DNA from: Klebsormidium nitens
Taxonomy: Eukaryota > Streptophyta > Klebsormidiophyceae > Klebsormidiales > Klebsormidiaceae
Length of the DNA stretch: 44,308 nt
Assembly: GCA_000708835.1 (NCBI GenBank)
Contig: DF237627.1
Span: 1 to 44,308, forward strand
Direction of reading: 5' to 3'
Made by a program: the position numbers and the translations under genes. Of the stretch, positions 12,195 through 23,717 are shown one piece after another. The notes beneath the pieces were generated by a model. It searched no databases. It was not told the DNA's origin and saw only the letters and a list, made by a program, of their open reading frames with translations. How positions within the stretch are numbered: position 1 is the first letter of the stretch; every line of letters begins with the position of its first letter.

Positions 12195-15100
12195 TCATGT
12201 TTTCTGCCGGACCCGCCGCCCATTCACATCGGCCCCGTCGGCCGCCTGGGCCCACACGCTGCGGGACCCGCTCGCGGCCCCCTTCTGGGAGCTCGTGAGG
12301 TCGTCGGGCGTCATCCCGTCGGGCATCCCGGCGACCGCGCGCAGCAGCTCTGCTTGCAGCCCCGGGCAGCTCACGCTCAGGTGCTCAAAGCCTTCCGACT
12401 TCATCACGGCTGCAAACCGAAAAAACAAGCTTCGTCAAGCAACTCGGACCTTAACTAAGGCTGCAACCATTGAAGACACGCTTCGTTAAAGTGAGCGTAC
12501 GACGTGAATGCCATTTCATATCTCACGATACCGTGACACTCGTCAAACTGCCGTCCAGAGTCTTGCCCGTCGAAATCGTGACAGCGTCCGCCGACTGCAT
12601 TCGAGTCCGCTTCAAGCGACGAGGTCGTCTTTTCCAATATGATAGGGCTGCGCGCGAGGAAGAGCAGTTGGCGAGATCCTGATGAGTGGCTCTTAACTTA
12701 CAGGACGTGACTTTCCAAAATACAGCAGTATCTAGAAGGCAGATGTGGTTCGGTTCATTCCGACCCATCTGAGCAACAGCTTGAGCGCCCGCCAAAATTG
12801 GCGACACCAACATCCGGGTTTGACTCTGCAGACCTTTTGACAGGTCTGCCGCACAATGAACTCCAAAGTCAGCAGTCCACTGGAGGACGAGAGCAGAAAC
12901 CAATCAAGACTCATCAGAAACAAATCCTGGTCTGAATCGGGACAGGCTTAATCCTCTCGTACCTGACCTGCGTGCGGTAAACCTTGGCTGCCACTGGCAG
13001 CTTCTGCTTGTTTCCTCAGTACACAAGACCAGAAGAAGAAGGAGCATCAAAGGACGACCAAAGAATCCGAAACGTTCAAAAGAAGCAAGCACAGGGACGG
13101 TCAGAAAAGGGCAGGTCGACTCACGGTTGCCTTCTGCACTGCCCACTGCAAACTGAACCGTATGCGCGGAAGAAAGGGCGACCAAAAGGAGCTGGAACGT
13201 AGAAAAAGCGAGGCACAAGAACCGGGCGACTGACGGTTGAGGTTCTGCGCTGCGTACTGCAGGCAGACCTTCTTGAGCTGCGCCGCGTGGTGTTGCTCCG
13301 CGAGCGCGAGCGTCGTCGCCACGGTGTCCACAGAGACGCCCTCGCACAGCTTGGCTTCGCAGATCAGCCGCAGGCGGTCGAGCCCGTACCGGTCGGCGGC
13401 GGCGAGCAAGTGCTGCGCCATGATGGTGGAGGAACTGCTGCTGGAGGAGCTGGAGGACGTCTCGGAGTCGGGGAGGGCGTCCGTGTAGATGAAGTGGAGG
13501 AGCGCCTGCAACGGGTTAAGAACGGGGTTAGGAAGTAGGTCAAGTGGAGGAGAACTGCGAAGAATAAGACGGCGGGTCAAGGATGGATTAGGGGAGAAAG
13601 AACCGTCAACGTTGAGGACGTCTCGGAGTCGGGGAGGGCGTCCGTGTAGATGAAGTGGAGGAGGGCCTGTGAGGAGTAGAGGAAATCGGACTGAGAACAG
13701 GGTTAGAGAGAATCACCATGATGTTTAATCTTGCCAGAGAGAGGAGCGCCTGGAAGACTTACGAAGGCAGTCGTTGACAAGAGAAAATTGCAAGGAAAAA
13801 TAAAGGGATATGTGACCTGAGTGAATTTAGAAATAGGAAAACCAAAAAAAAGGTCTAAAGCAGTGGACAGACTCTGCTTCGCAAACTGGGTGACGGAACA
13901 GTACCAACTCAAGGGGTGGTGTGTTATGCGGACTTTGTCCAAAGTTTATGAAACGAAAGCATCACAAGAGCGACCACCCAGCATGAACGCAGGAAAGTGC
14001 AAGAAAGGCGCCAGAAAAAACAAATGCTCCTTCCTGCGGCTTCTCTCCTCGTCCTTGTGAGCTTTCAATTGCACAGCATGCCTGCTCCGCAATTTGTCAG
14101 CTGCTTCGACATGCCTACCTCTGATGACGTAAATTTCGGCTCCACAAGCAGAACAAAGCAGCTTAAGGAGCAGCAACAAAGCTCAGCGCCACCACTGCAT
14201 GACAAAAAGTTGGAAAAATACTTCACTAGTGTCCAACGCCCTGCTTAAACCCCTGGAACCGATTGGCCCGAATGACAAAAAACCTGGACGCTCAGCAAAC
14301 TCAAAACCTGTGACGTAAACTCCTGAACTGAAAGTGTGACCAAACCCGGATCCCTGGTGTTCCATCAGGGACTGAAACTCGAATCTTGTCAATCAGAACG
14401 CCAGATCGCCGCAAGCTCTCACCCGGAAGATTGGGGCTTGCACATCGTCAATCTGTAGCGTGTTGCTCTTCTCCCGCAGGGGCCCCATGAGCTGCGCCTT
14501 GAACACCGGGGAGCGCGCGCACAAGATCAGCTTGTGGGCCCGGATCTGCTCTCCGTCGACTTCTAGTGTCAAGTCAGAGGCCTCCCCCGACTCCAAGAGC
14601 TGGCTGTAGTGCATCCCTAGCTGTGGCTCAGGGACGGGAATGATGAACTTTTCGGGGGACTGAGTGGTTGACACTACGACGCCAACGGTGCAAGTGAGGT
14701 TGAGAGTGTCGTTCTTGAGGTAGTCGGAGGTCTCGAGGGCGGCGCGCCGGAAGAAGCGCTTGTAGCCCCTGCGGGAGGGATGAGAGGCAAACAAAGGGTT
14801 AGGGTCGGTCAACTGCAGGTTAGCAAAAGGAGGAGGGTTACAGGAAGGCTATCGGAGTGGGCTAAGGATACAACACGTGAGCGGAGTAGTTAGAACAGCC
14901 GACAGGGTGTAGTTGAAAGAAGGTAACAGATATGATTGGCAGAAGATTACAAAGACCGTGAACATAAGTCCAGCTCATTGTATCCTAAGGAAACGAATCT
15001 TTTGACGCGGGAAGCTGAAACAGAGGGAGCGCAAAGGTGGATGGTTTGATCTTGAACGAGGGCGTTGTGGACATGCCCCGCCTCCGGCAATATAGAAGTT

Positions 15101-16233
15101 GATGCAAACTTTATGCTTGACATATCCCTATGTGCCATCTTTTTTACGGCGCCATTAGAGCTGGAGCGCATGCCTTGAGGCTGGCAATAGCCAGGTGGGG
15201 TATGCATAGCCTGATGGCCCCCTGACAAAAACGCTGCAGCAGGCCTGCAGCATATACAAATGTCGGGATCCCATACAAATAGAGTGGTTTTTCCATTTTT
15301 TACAGCCTGGGACCTTCCTGTGGATCTTGCAATAAGAAGTAACAGCTCATAAGCACTCCCTTGAGAGCATGAATCCTTGAAGCTCCCAGGCTGGGGCGAG
15401 CTAGATATGACTACGGATCTGTTGTAGAAACCATGCATGCATGCATCCGAGCACCATGTGCTACACCAATCTTATTTGCAAAGGCAACCATGAGCAAGCC
15501 ACACATTTTAGGGTTTGAATCTGTCCAAATGACTCAGCTGGAAGACTGGACATGCTGCAGTGAGCTGCAAGGTGCTATCAAACATGAAGTAGGCAACAAA
15601 GAACAGGAACCAAGAGCAAAAACACCCTTGCTCGAGAAAGGGAATAGTATTGAGGACTTCACAGAGACTGTAGCAGACGAGCCAAGAGACAAACCAAGAC
15701 CAACAACCAGACCAAGAGCCAGGGAAAAATGAACGAGCGGCGTAAACTTGTCTGACCAAAAGCTGAGTGACTTTCTGAAGCGCAGGTGCTCTGAGCGACA
15801 ACCTACACCAGGAAAGCTACTCAAAGCGAGCGGCTTACCACATGCTGCCTCGATACTTGAGCGTGTACGGCCCGCTTTCGAGAGCCCTGTCAAAGTGGCT
15901 GTGCACCTTGTGCTTCCCCTTCCCGCTCATGTCGACCAGCGTGAGCTCAAAGAGGGCCCTCACGTCCTGCCCCTCGCTCGCAAGTGCGATAAAGACCGAC
16001 ACATACATGGAGTTGTCCTCTGCATTTTTTCCGTCCGGATAGAAATAGATGGCCCACTGGTAGCCCCCCACCGTGAACATGTCGCTTGCGATGTACTTCC
16101 CGACGCCCATGCCCTTGGCGAGAGAGTATCCATTTATTGTGAAGTGATGGCTCCCATTGACAGTCTCTGTGACGTTCTTCGAGCATGTGGGAGAGCTGGA
16201 GGCGAGCATCTCGGGCTTTGGGGGGCGGGCCAT
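12195..16233 (-). CDS. BPM: BTB/POZ and MATH domain protein (BPM), Cullin-3 adaptor
   Basis: Four exons on the minus strand: 16233-15839, 14768-14423, 13505-13235 and 12409-12195. They join in phase to 408 residues, the usual length of plant BPM proteins. Residues about 15-160 are the MATH domain ([73 protein letters not shown]). Residues about 195-300 are the BTB/POZ fold ([51 protein letters not shown]), followed by the short BACK-like tail and the characteristic end SRSVWAQ...NGRRVRQKT. In plants these proteins bind Cullin-3 through BTB and substrates through MATH, promoting ubiquitylation of transcription factors and phosphatases. A run of about ten Ser codons lies within the BTB domain after LPDSETS. 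The ATG opens directly into the MATH region. The intron before exon 3 carries a duplicated piece of exon 3. The gene is divergent with the BolA gene. Confidence 0.96.
13614..13667 (-). repeat. Duplicated start of BPM exon 3, with acceptor, in the upstream intron
   Basis: Positions 13614-13667 repeat 13453-13506 almost exactly (one mismatch seen by eye over 54 bases), an offset of 161 bp. On the minus strand the copy begins with an intact AG acceptor (CTCACAG) and encodes the same peptide start ([18 protein letters not shown]) before diverging. Short fragments of the same junction recur near 13546 and 13741. It could act as a decoy acceptor or cryptic exon. Confidence 0.85.
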
Positions 16234-17610
16234 CTCTGAGCAAATCTGAACTTAACCAGCGACTGCTCTGAACTACCTGCTTCCTTGAACCCTAGATGCT
16301 TTCTACCAATGCTATGTTTTCCGGTGCTCGTCACACCGTCGGCCTGCAACCTGAAGTCTAACCCTAGGCGTGTCGGAACCCTCGCCGTATCCAAATCTCT
16401 AAACGCGTCTTGCCCTAGATGCCCTCCACAAGAAAGGGCCACGACCCAGGACGTTCTTAGAAAGAGGAGAGGTGTCAGTTGTCGATATCCAAAAGCTCCA
16501 TCCTTCTCAAATCCCGACGTCGTAACAGCAAGCCAACACAGCCGTCACAAACTCCACTTATTCACTTGCAAGAAAAAAAGCTTTCGCTGTCTGGTCAACA
16601 ATATGTTGACATGGTCGGACTCGGCGCCCTTCAAACTACAAAACAAACTGACGGCTTTCCCAGGCTCTTAGGGCCACTCAGTTTACCAAAGTGCTGCCTT
16701 GCAAACAGACGTCAGAATGCTGGAAACAGGAAGGGCCTCCCTATCAGAAGTCCGTCCCCTTCCTCTGCCCTGTTGTGACCCTCCGCTGTCTAGAGCGCTC
16801 TCCAGACTGAGCCCCTGCTTCCCCTTCTGCGCAGATCGAGGACACGAGCAAGAACAGTGCTCAGCCTGTGATCTGTCAACGGGAGGTTTTCCTCGACAAC
16901 ACCGTATATCCCAACATATCCACAGAGACCTCTTTCTGCCAAAAGATCCATAGATCATTCTGCTTGCATCCTTATGAAATAGGTCATTTATATTTTAATA
17001 CGATGACTGGTCAAGTTTCAAGAGAGGCACAGTCCTGTCAAAAGACTTGGGGTTTTATTTTCCCAATATGGTGATAGGCTCGTATTGGGTCCATAAGCGT
17101 CATGAGTCCGATGTCAAATGACCGCAAACCTGCCGTATAGGACCAGGCACTTACTGACAAAAGGTTTAGAACGTATGCATCGGATCTGATAGGATTTAAT
17201 CCCAATCGTTCCGGCAAAGTTCGAATCTGAGATCCGCAAAATCTGCACTCCAGTCTCCAGTGAACAGGACAACTTGCTCCACGAGCTGAAGCGGCGAAGG
17301 CCCGGAGGGCGGCATTGTGTTGTATTCGAAAGCGACAGTGTCAGTGGTAGGATATCTTCTGAATCGTCTGTCCTCCATCCTCCGCACACGCAGCCTCTGG
17401 ACACCTTCTAGTCGTGTTAGCATTTCCAGGTGTTTTACAATTGCCACTACATTCCCTGCACAATCGGATTCTTGCTGTTGCCCGTCAGTTGGCATCATAA
17501 GGATCGGACTAGCGGAGGGAAACATTCTGCTGCAGCAGCGCAACCTGCCATCAGTGTGCATCTATCCTCCTTCAAGATTGATCAGGTTGCTCAAAGACTG
17601 ATACTGAGCG
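16234..17610. other. Divergent intergenic region, BPM and BolA
   Basis: Should hold the two promoters and 5' leaders. A minus-strand open frame of 121 codons at 17196-17561 was considered but has no recognisable family and no splice partner. No other gene is supported. Confidence 0.5.
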
Positions 17611-18468
17611 ATGAGCAGGATGGCAAACAACGCAGTTGGCCGGCCGCTGTTCAGTCTTCTAGACAGCAAGCTGAGAGTGAGTGCAATCTGCGAAAGCTGT
17701 GCACATTTACTCATGCTGTGTGTTTGCCCTGTAGACTGCCCTTCTTACCAATGAGAAACTGTGGTTGTGTCGCTTGATATCTCTGGTTTGTTACACAACA
17801 ATTTGAGCTTAAAACGATTGCAGAAGAAGTGAGAAATGCAGCTGAGTTTGCAAACTTGGTCCACTCTTGAGGGTTGTCTTGTTATCATCCACACTCAGAA
17901 TTCTGTCCCTCTGGGGCCAGGGACAGTACATTCAAAATCTTCTTCAACTGGCACCGCTGTGGAAATGTCCACTGCAGGCGGCTTTCAACCCCGTTAATCT
18001 CACCATCGTCAATGAGTCACGAATGCATGCTGGCCATTCTGGCAACCCGTCTGGGGACCCCGATGCTGAAACGCACTTCCGGTGAGCTCCTCAACCGATC
18101 CGGGTTGTTCCGCGCTCTACTGTTTCCTTATGCACAAATGGCATGGATTCTGTGACTCTTAATCTCCGACTGCAAGGTTCGCAGGTACTTTGGATGATCA
18201 CCCCCAAAGAATTCTCATTTCACCTAAACCCCAATGTCGATCTAATCTCAGTGATCTCGTCCTATGATGCTGTTGACCATCTGCCCGCTTCTTTGACAGA
18301 GTCGAAATGATATCCGAGGCGTTTGAAAAGAAGCCTTTGGTCCAGCGGCATAGACAAGTTTATGATCTCCTCAAAGAGGAACTAGAACCAGGAAAGATTC
18401 ATGCGCTGGCACTGAAGTTGAAGACGCCCTCAGAAGCAGAAAAAGAGGCTTCCAAGAGAACGTTATAA
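17611..18468 (+). CDS. BOLA: BolA-family protein
   Basis: Three exons, 17611-17676, 17978-18081 and 18300-18468, join in phase to 112 residues. The protein reads PLFSLLDSKLR then AAFNPVNLTIVNES, the HAGHSGN loop, ETHFRVEMISEAF, then RHRQVYDLLKEEL and IHALALKLKTP. This is the full BolA fold: helix, two strands around the variable [H/C] loop, the F-x-x-K/G-x-L-x-x-RHR motif with the conserved His, and the final strand. The AGH-G loop resembles the BOLA1/BOLA4 type, not BOLA2. BolA proteins bind a [2Fe-2S] cluster together with monothiol glutaredoxins and act in iron-sulphur trafficking or redox control. Two in-frame ATGs (17611, 17620) are possible starts; stops lie just upstream, so the first was used. 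The N-terminus is too short for an obvious organelle transit peptide, so location is open. It is convergent with the Cys-repeat gene. Confidence 0.93.
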
Positions 18469-19400
18469 TGATCTCAAAATCAGTTCCTTGCTTAACGAGC
18501 TTGTTGGGTACACAAGCCAAGCTTATTCCGAAAGGTTGCGTTGGTGTGTAATCCTAGAGCTCTGTGCTCGGAAGTAATCTTGTAAAGTTCTCCATGTGGC
18601 ACTCTGGAAATATAAAAAGTCTTTGGCGGTCCTATATCTGGCTGCGGGCCGGCCGGCTCAATCAAGGGCACGTCCAATCCTGGCTTGCATATTGTCATGC
18701 CTGGCTACTTCGTGGGCGGTGCATGATCCCTTGCACCATGGTGCATGGAATATATATGCAGATCGATTGGATCGACAACAAACATACTCGATTGGAGGGC
18801 AACGTACCTATAACTGGCCCGTGTATAAGCACGCCGGGAATCTGGAAGTCATGCATGAACTAAGGAGGGTACGGTTCGTATCATTACACATGTTTCAGAA
18901 GAGATATATGCAACTCAGCACCTCAGTCTGTCACTATAGATTCAATCCACAATGATGGACTCACAGCAAGAGCATGATCACATGCAAATTAAAGCGCAGC
19001 TGGCAGCTGTATATGTGCTCGACGGATTGGACTGTGGAACCATAATTGTTGGCCGGGGAGGATGTGACAGAACACATCAGTGTGCAAAAGATGACTTCAC
19101 CAGGATCAAATTCGGTCTCAGTGTAAGGCTAGGCCCGCTGGCTAGAACAAACGGATGGTCCACTTGCATACATAATACTTGAGGGCTCCGAATCCTCCCC
19201 TCCGGTAGTATTACGTGGCTTCTGGAAAACAACACTGTCATTAACAATGTACAACTCTCGAATCGTAATTCTAGGCGACATCGGAGTGCCAAAAACACGC
19301 GGACCTAGGCTCTAACTCAAAGCCAGGCAGCTGCTTGCAGCCTGGTCAACACATCTGCTCACTATCTCAAAAGCAACGCGGACGGTTCCTGACAACTCGG
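18469..19400. other. Intergenic between convergent BolA and Cys-repeat genes
   Basis: Contains a 119-codon plus-strand open frame (18596-18955) without family features, judged to be chance. No other structure seen. Confidence 0.55.
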
Positions 19401-21974
19401 CTACTCTGGCGGCTCCTGGGCTCGTCGCATTTTGGAAGCGACTTGTGAGATGGGCACACAGCGCTTCAGATCCCTATCGTACAGATAGCCTGGTGCGCAT
19501 AAAGGCACACATGCCACCGCGTTCGGGTCGAAGTAAAAGCCCACCGGGCATGACTCCTCCTTCGTTTCGAAAAGCTGGGCCGCTGCCCAGGCCAGGAACC
19601 GGTCTCCAATTGATCTGTCCCTTTCTATAGACCCCTGGCAAAAGCGAAAGAAAGGAATCAGTCGTTCAACATTTAGTGCCTCACTCTTGTGAAGAACCTT
19701 CCGAATCAGGTCTCGACCCATGATCGTATTGACGGTCGTGTGATACGACTGCTCGCTGCCCGGTTTAACGAACATAAACACAAACTCAAACAGGCTCGGC
19801 TTCGGTTCACACTCGATTATGATGCGTCGCGGCTTGCCCAAGTCTCCTCTGCCGCCAACCTTGCTCGACGACGACGAACAATCAGAATGGATCGCTCTCG
19901 AAGGCAGGTTCCAGAGTCCTCGCCTGCAGAGTCTCCAAGAGAAGCGGCAGATGAGCCTTAGCTGTTCCCGCTCCGATTTGCTAGGTCTGTGTTCTCGGAC
20001 TGGAAAAAGAGCTGGTGCTCAGAATCATAATGTTCCTGATCTCGAGGCTTCCATCAAAGGACGACGATAGTGCTTCAAAGGATTCTCTAGTCAAAAAGAA
20101 CCATCTTTGCTTGTACGTGGATACTTAGGTTGACGATGATCGCAAGAGAGCGAGGAACAGAGGCGGGAAAGGAGCGACAATCTCGCCAACTTTCGCCACA
20201 AGCTCGCGTCGGAGTATGAGAGCATGTTCGAGCCTGAGAAAGAAGGTCAAGACGGCCGCCACGTAAAGTGATCAACTAGAAAGGTTAGGCCGCCCCGGAA
20301 AGTGTGTGCACTCAGAGCCGGCATGGCCTTTCTGCTCCTAAAATGCGTTCTGAAAAACTGCATCGAAGCGACAGCGGCATGCGGAAACATGGCTTTTTCA
20401 ATCGATCCATCTTGTCACACCATTACAACAAGGTGTTGGGGATGATCAGCCGAAATCCGAACGGCGCTCACAGCGCTCGTTTGAAGCCACTAAAAAGCCC
20501 GCTTCCCTGGAGTCGAACCTTGCGGCATTTCAGCCAAGTGTTCGCCAATCGCATTCTAAATTTTCTCGGGCGACTATGCAGAAAGTTACGGATTTGACTT
20601 ACACTCTCGGAATGAGCGGACAATTTGGCAAGACGACCTGAAGTTGCCAAGTCAGATCGTGAAAGGAACCAACGTGTGTCGAAGCAGGCCCAGCGCACAA
20701 GATACAAACCCCATTGTCACTATCTCCGATTGAAACCTCAACAGATCTTCCCGCTGCAACTGCTGGCATCGCGCCGAGATTCCGATGCTTCCATGTCTGT
20801 AGCCCTGAAGCGAACAGGCCAACATCCAAAAAGACACAAGAAAAGCCGATTGAATCCAAACGATTTCTGCAGGGGCTTGCATCGGAGAAACTCTGACTCA
20901 CCTGCACAGGGGCACACGCGTTCAGGTCCTCGTCATACACGTACACGTCCCCGCAATTAGTGTCTGGCACGCACTCCCCGTCCTTGAGAACGTACCCCGG
21001 CTCGCACACTTCGGACACCAGAACGCATGTCTTCGTCTCGGGGTCGTACTTGTATCCCGGCCGGCACATGTATACGCAGGCCTGCAATGAAAACGTGATG
21101 ATTACGTCTCAGAAGCAGACCACTAATTTCGTACTAGAGTCATGAGATGAATTCGAGAAAAGATGGTCGAGATGGCCAGACTATTCCGATTCCCAGGTCG
21201 ATAAAAGCGGCCATGAAACTTCTACCAAGAAATGGAAGGGTTTAGAGCGTCTAGGTCAACTGTAGTCTCGGAAATAAACGGTCCTGTAGTTTCACGAGGA
21301 ATGCGATTATCAAGCGCAGTGACCTAGGAACTCTTCTAAAAAGAAGCTGAGCTCAACGCGCTCTTCTCGGTTGCCGCGAAAGGCTGTGCCCAAGCTGCAT
21401 AGCGGAAGCTGAGTTAAGGGCGAGCTCGAGGAAGCGTGATGTCCATGACAAGACATGCCAAGATTAGTCACGCTGAGCACTTATACCACCGAATATGATC
21501 TTGTTGTACTATGCATCTGGAAGATAGCAGGAATGCAGATTGGAAGTGTGGTCTCTTGCTGCTCGAGATCGGTTAAGGAGCTCGTTTTTGACCACAATTG
21601 AGTACCTTTCTCTCCGCTATTATTAAGTTTCGAGCCTGTACCCCATCGCTTGGTTGAGTCCTCCTCTCCGAGACTTAGAAAGGCTTCGGATCCCCTTGGC
21701 AACAACTCGTTTCGGTTCAGGAAAAAATCGAGCAATGTAAGTGGCCTCAATGAGGCACTCCGAATGCGCTATGCCTTTGACCTTGGTTTCCTATTAACTC
21801 AATTCGTCAGAAGACCACAACACCAGAAAACAGGCAGTACTGAGGCAATGTTGATGACACCAACCATTCGAACAATAGCAAGATGCGCGCACCTTTGTTC
21901 TAGGATCTAGATAGTAGCCCTGTCCGCCACACGGGTTTGGGGGAACCAGTTTGGTCACAACAGCTTTGACCGCC
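19401..21974 (-). CDS. Cys-repeat protein (CxPGYxYD...CV modules), 5' end missing
   Basis: Family not recognised. Three minus-strand exons join in phase: 21974-21893, 21081-20902 and 19634-19401 (stop TAG at 19401-19403). They encode six short tandem modules: CGGQGYYLDPRTKACV, CRPGYKYDPETKTCV, CEPGYVLKDGECV, CGDVYVYDEDLNACAPV, CPVGFYFDPNAVACVP and CAPGYLYDRDLKRCVP. Modules 4 and 5 are separated by a helical, charged linker of about 30 residues containing FLAWAAAQLF. The pattern Cys-x(2-3)-Gly/Val-Tyr/Phe-x-Tyr/Phe-Asp-x(3-5)-Cys implies disulphide-linked loops and so a secreted or lumenal protein. The first exon found begins with one base of a split codon, so at least one upstream exon, probably with the signal peptide, is missing. 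The frame of the last exon stays open upstream to about 19910, but the acceptor at 19635-19639 gives the phase that continues the module pattern. Function unknown. Confidence 0.7.
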
Positions 21975-23717
21975 CTGCAGGAAGGCCGCAGCCATTTAAG
22001 CAGGGTGTCTTTCCCGCTCTAGGAAAAGATGTCAGAGACAGCCTCTGAGACAGCTTCCGCTGCACCGCAAAAAAGAAAAAACCAGACAATCATCTGACCA
22101 TCCAAAACACCTCTGAACACACTAGCTTTTCGCCCATACACTGTCAGAGGAATCAGAGACAACCTTGTTTACTGCAGTTGCTCTACTGTTTGACACATTC
22201 CCAAAATCAATTCTGCTAAGCGTCAGATAGAGTCTCTATCAACTCCAGTCGCGCACTAGGTGATCATCCCTCTTCATTAATTGGAGTAGCACAACAACAA
22301 AAGATATGTGGACTGCAGTAATCGAGGACATAGGAGCGATCCCCAGAAACATCCGGACGGATGGGACTTAGGCTGACGGTGACGCATGGTATACCCAGAG
22401 CTTGTTTTCAAGGCGATAAAAAGGTGATCAGAACTTTGGAACTCACCAAGCAGGGACCGATGTCCAGTCCATCGAAGCTGCAACCACTCGTGGTGCCCTG
22501 CGAATCCTTGGCCCTGACAAACAATCCAGGAAGTTGGCTTTCAGCACAGGCTTTGCTTAGTTCCCAGAGAATGCAGCACATACCACCCAACCTTCAAGAC
22601 CCGCCCAGCAGATGCTCTAGTGGTCCTATTTGATTGACAGAGATATGCATCAATTACCTGGCTGGAACGTAAGTTTTATCGAGGGAAGCCAGTTCCAGCA
22701 ACAGCAAAACGTGCGCTCCGTGTCTGCATCCGATACTCTCGCTTCAGCGCTTGGGCCCTCTTCTGTATCCAGAATTTTTTGAGCTTTTGTGCTACTCTCT
22801 GAAGTCCCAGTTTGGCAATTGACTGCACTTGCCACTGGATATCCCCAGGATGTGCGGCACAGAGTCACAAGAGAGCTGGATTTCACACCCGCATAGTTGT
22901 CAGACTATTGCGACAGGTTCTTGCACCTTGCGAAAGCAGTGAATTCCTGCAAACCAGATGCCCCAGTCGGATTAGTCCGCAAATTGTACGTGAATGGCAT
23001 ACCTGCTTTTCTTGAGCCAATGAACACGCTAGCCATCGTCCAGTCATCAGTACCTAAGCGAGGATTGGCAACTCTTTGCAGAGCAATCGCCCCGGTTCGG
23101 CTGAGGAGTACACTGCAGGAGCTAGCCATGGTCCCTCCGACTCCTTCAAATCAAATTCAACTTGCCCTCCGTTTTGCCTCGCAACCCATTCCCTGTACCT
23201 TTGAAGCGCCTACTTGCCTTCCCCGTGCCAGTAAGATTGTGACTGAAACTTAAAGAGTGAAGGGGGGCAGGATAGGCCAAGCTTCTTGAAGTTCTTCTGA
23301 ATAATGAATTGAAACTCCACATTCCTTGAAGTTCTCAGCAAGAGAAGGCGGCAAGGCAAGCTGCTGTGCGTTGGTTTGCAAACCCAGAATCCTGACCACA
23401 GCCCCTCGAGCAAAACCGGTCCCGTGGAACGCCCGTTGTTTTTGTTGCCAAGACTGGGTCTTGCGTATTCGGTATCTTTCCCTGCTGAACCGGTGACTGC
23501 CGTTTCTCTTCTGACCTTCCAGTAACCCCAGTGGGGTTACTTTAGCTGGACGGCTTTCCACAACCTTGAAAATTTCTAGCTGAAGAAATGTCGTACAGTT
23601 GAACTTGAGGCAGAGTTGAGGAGGAGGGAAGGAGGCGTCTAAAGTTGAGAGAACGCTGCATTCCAGGTCAACGGGCCTGCTAGGAGAAGGGATTGCTGCC
23701 TCCTTTGAGAGAGCACC
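21975..23717. other. Divergent intergenic region; possible unconfirmed minus-strand exons
   Basis: Upstream exons of the Cys-repeat gene and the THO7 promoter should lie here. On the minus strand, 23129-22925 gives an ATG frame starting MASSCSVLLSRTGAIALQR, which resembles a mitochondrial presequence, and 22833-22676 gives a basic Gln/Lys/Arg-rich frame (QRVAQKLKKFWIQKRAQALK) ending at a stop. The phases of the obvious splice sites do not join, so no gene is called. Confidence 0.3.

Noticed and set aside
12904-13580. Open frames of up to 159 codons on the minus strand around BPM exon 3
   Set aside because: They are read-through of the true exon (13505-13235) into its flanking introns, plus a frame-shifted shadow.
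15748-16239. 163-codon plus-strand open frame
   Set aside because: Antisense to the MATH exon of BPM, which is unmistakable on the minus strand.
17196-17561. 121-codon minus-strand open frame
   Set aside because: No recognisable domain, no splice partner, and it lies in the divergent BPM/BolA intergenic region.
18596-18955. 119-codon plus-strand open frame downstream of BolA
   Set aside because: Composition and lack of domains suggest chance; the BolA stop at 18466-18468 closes the real gene.
22676-23129. Possible two-exon small basic protein with a mitochondria-like start
   Set aside because: Both pieces look protein-like, but the splice phases do not join and several frames are open in the same stretch.
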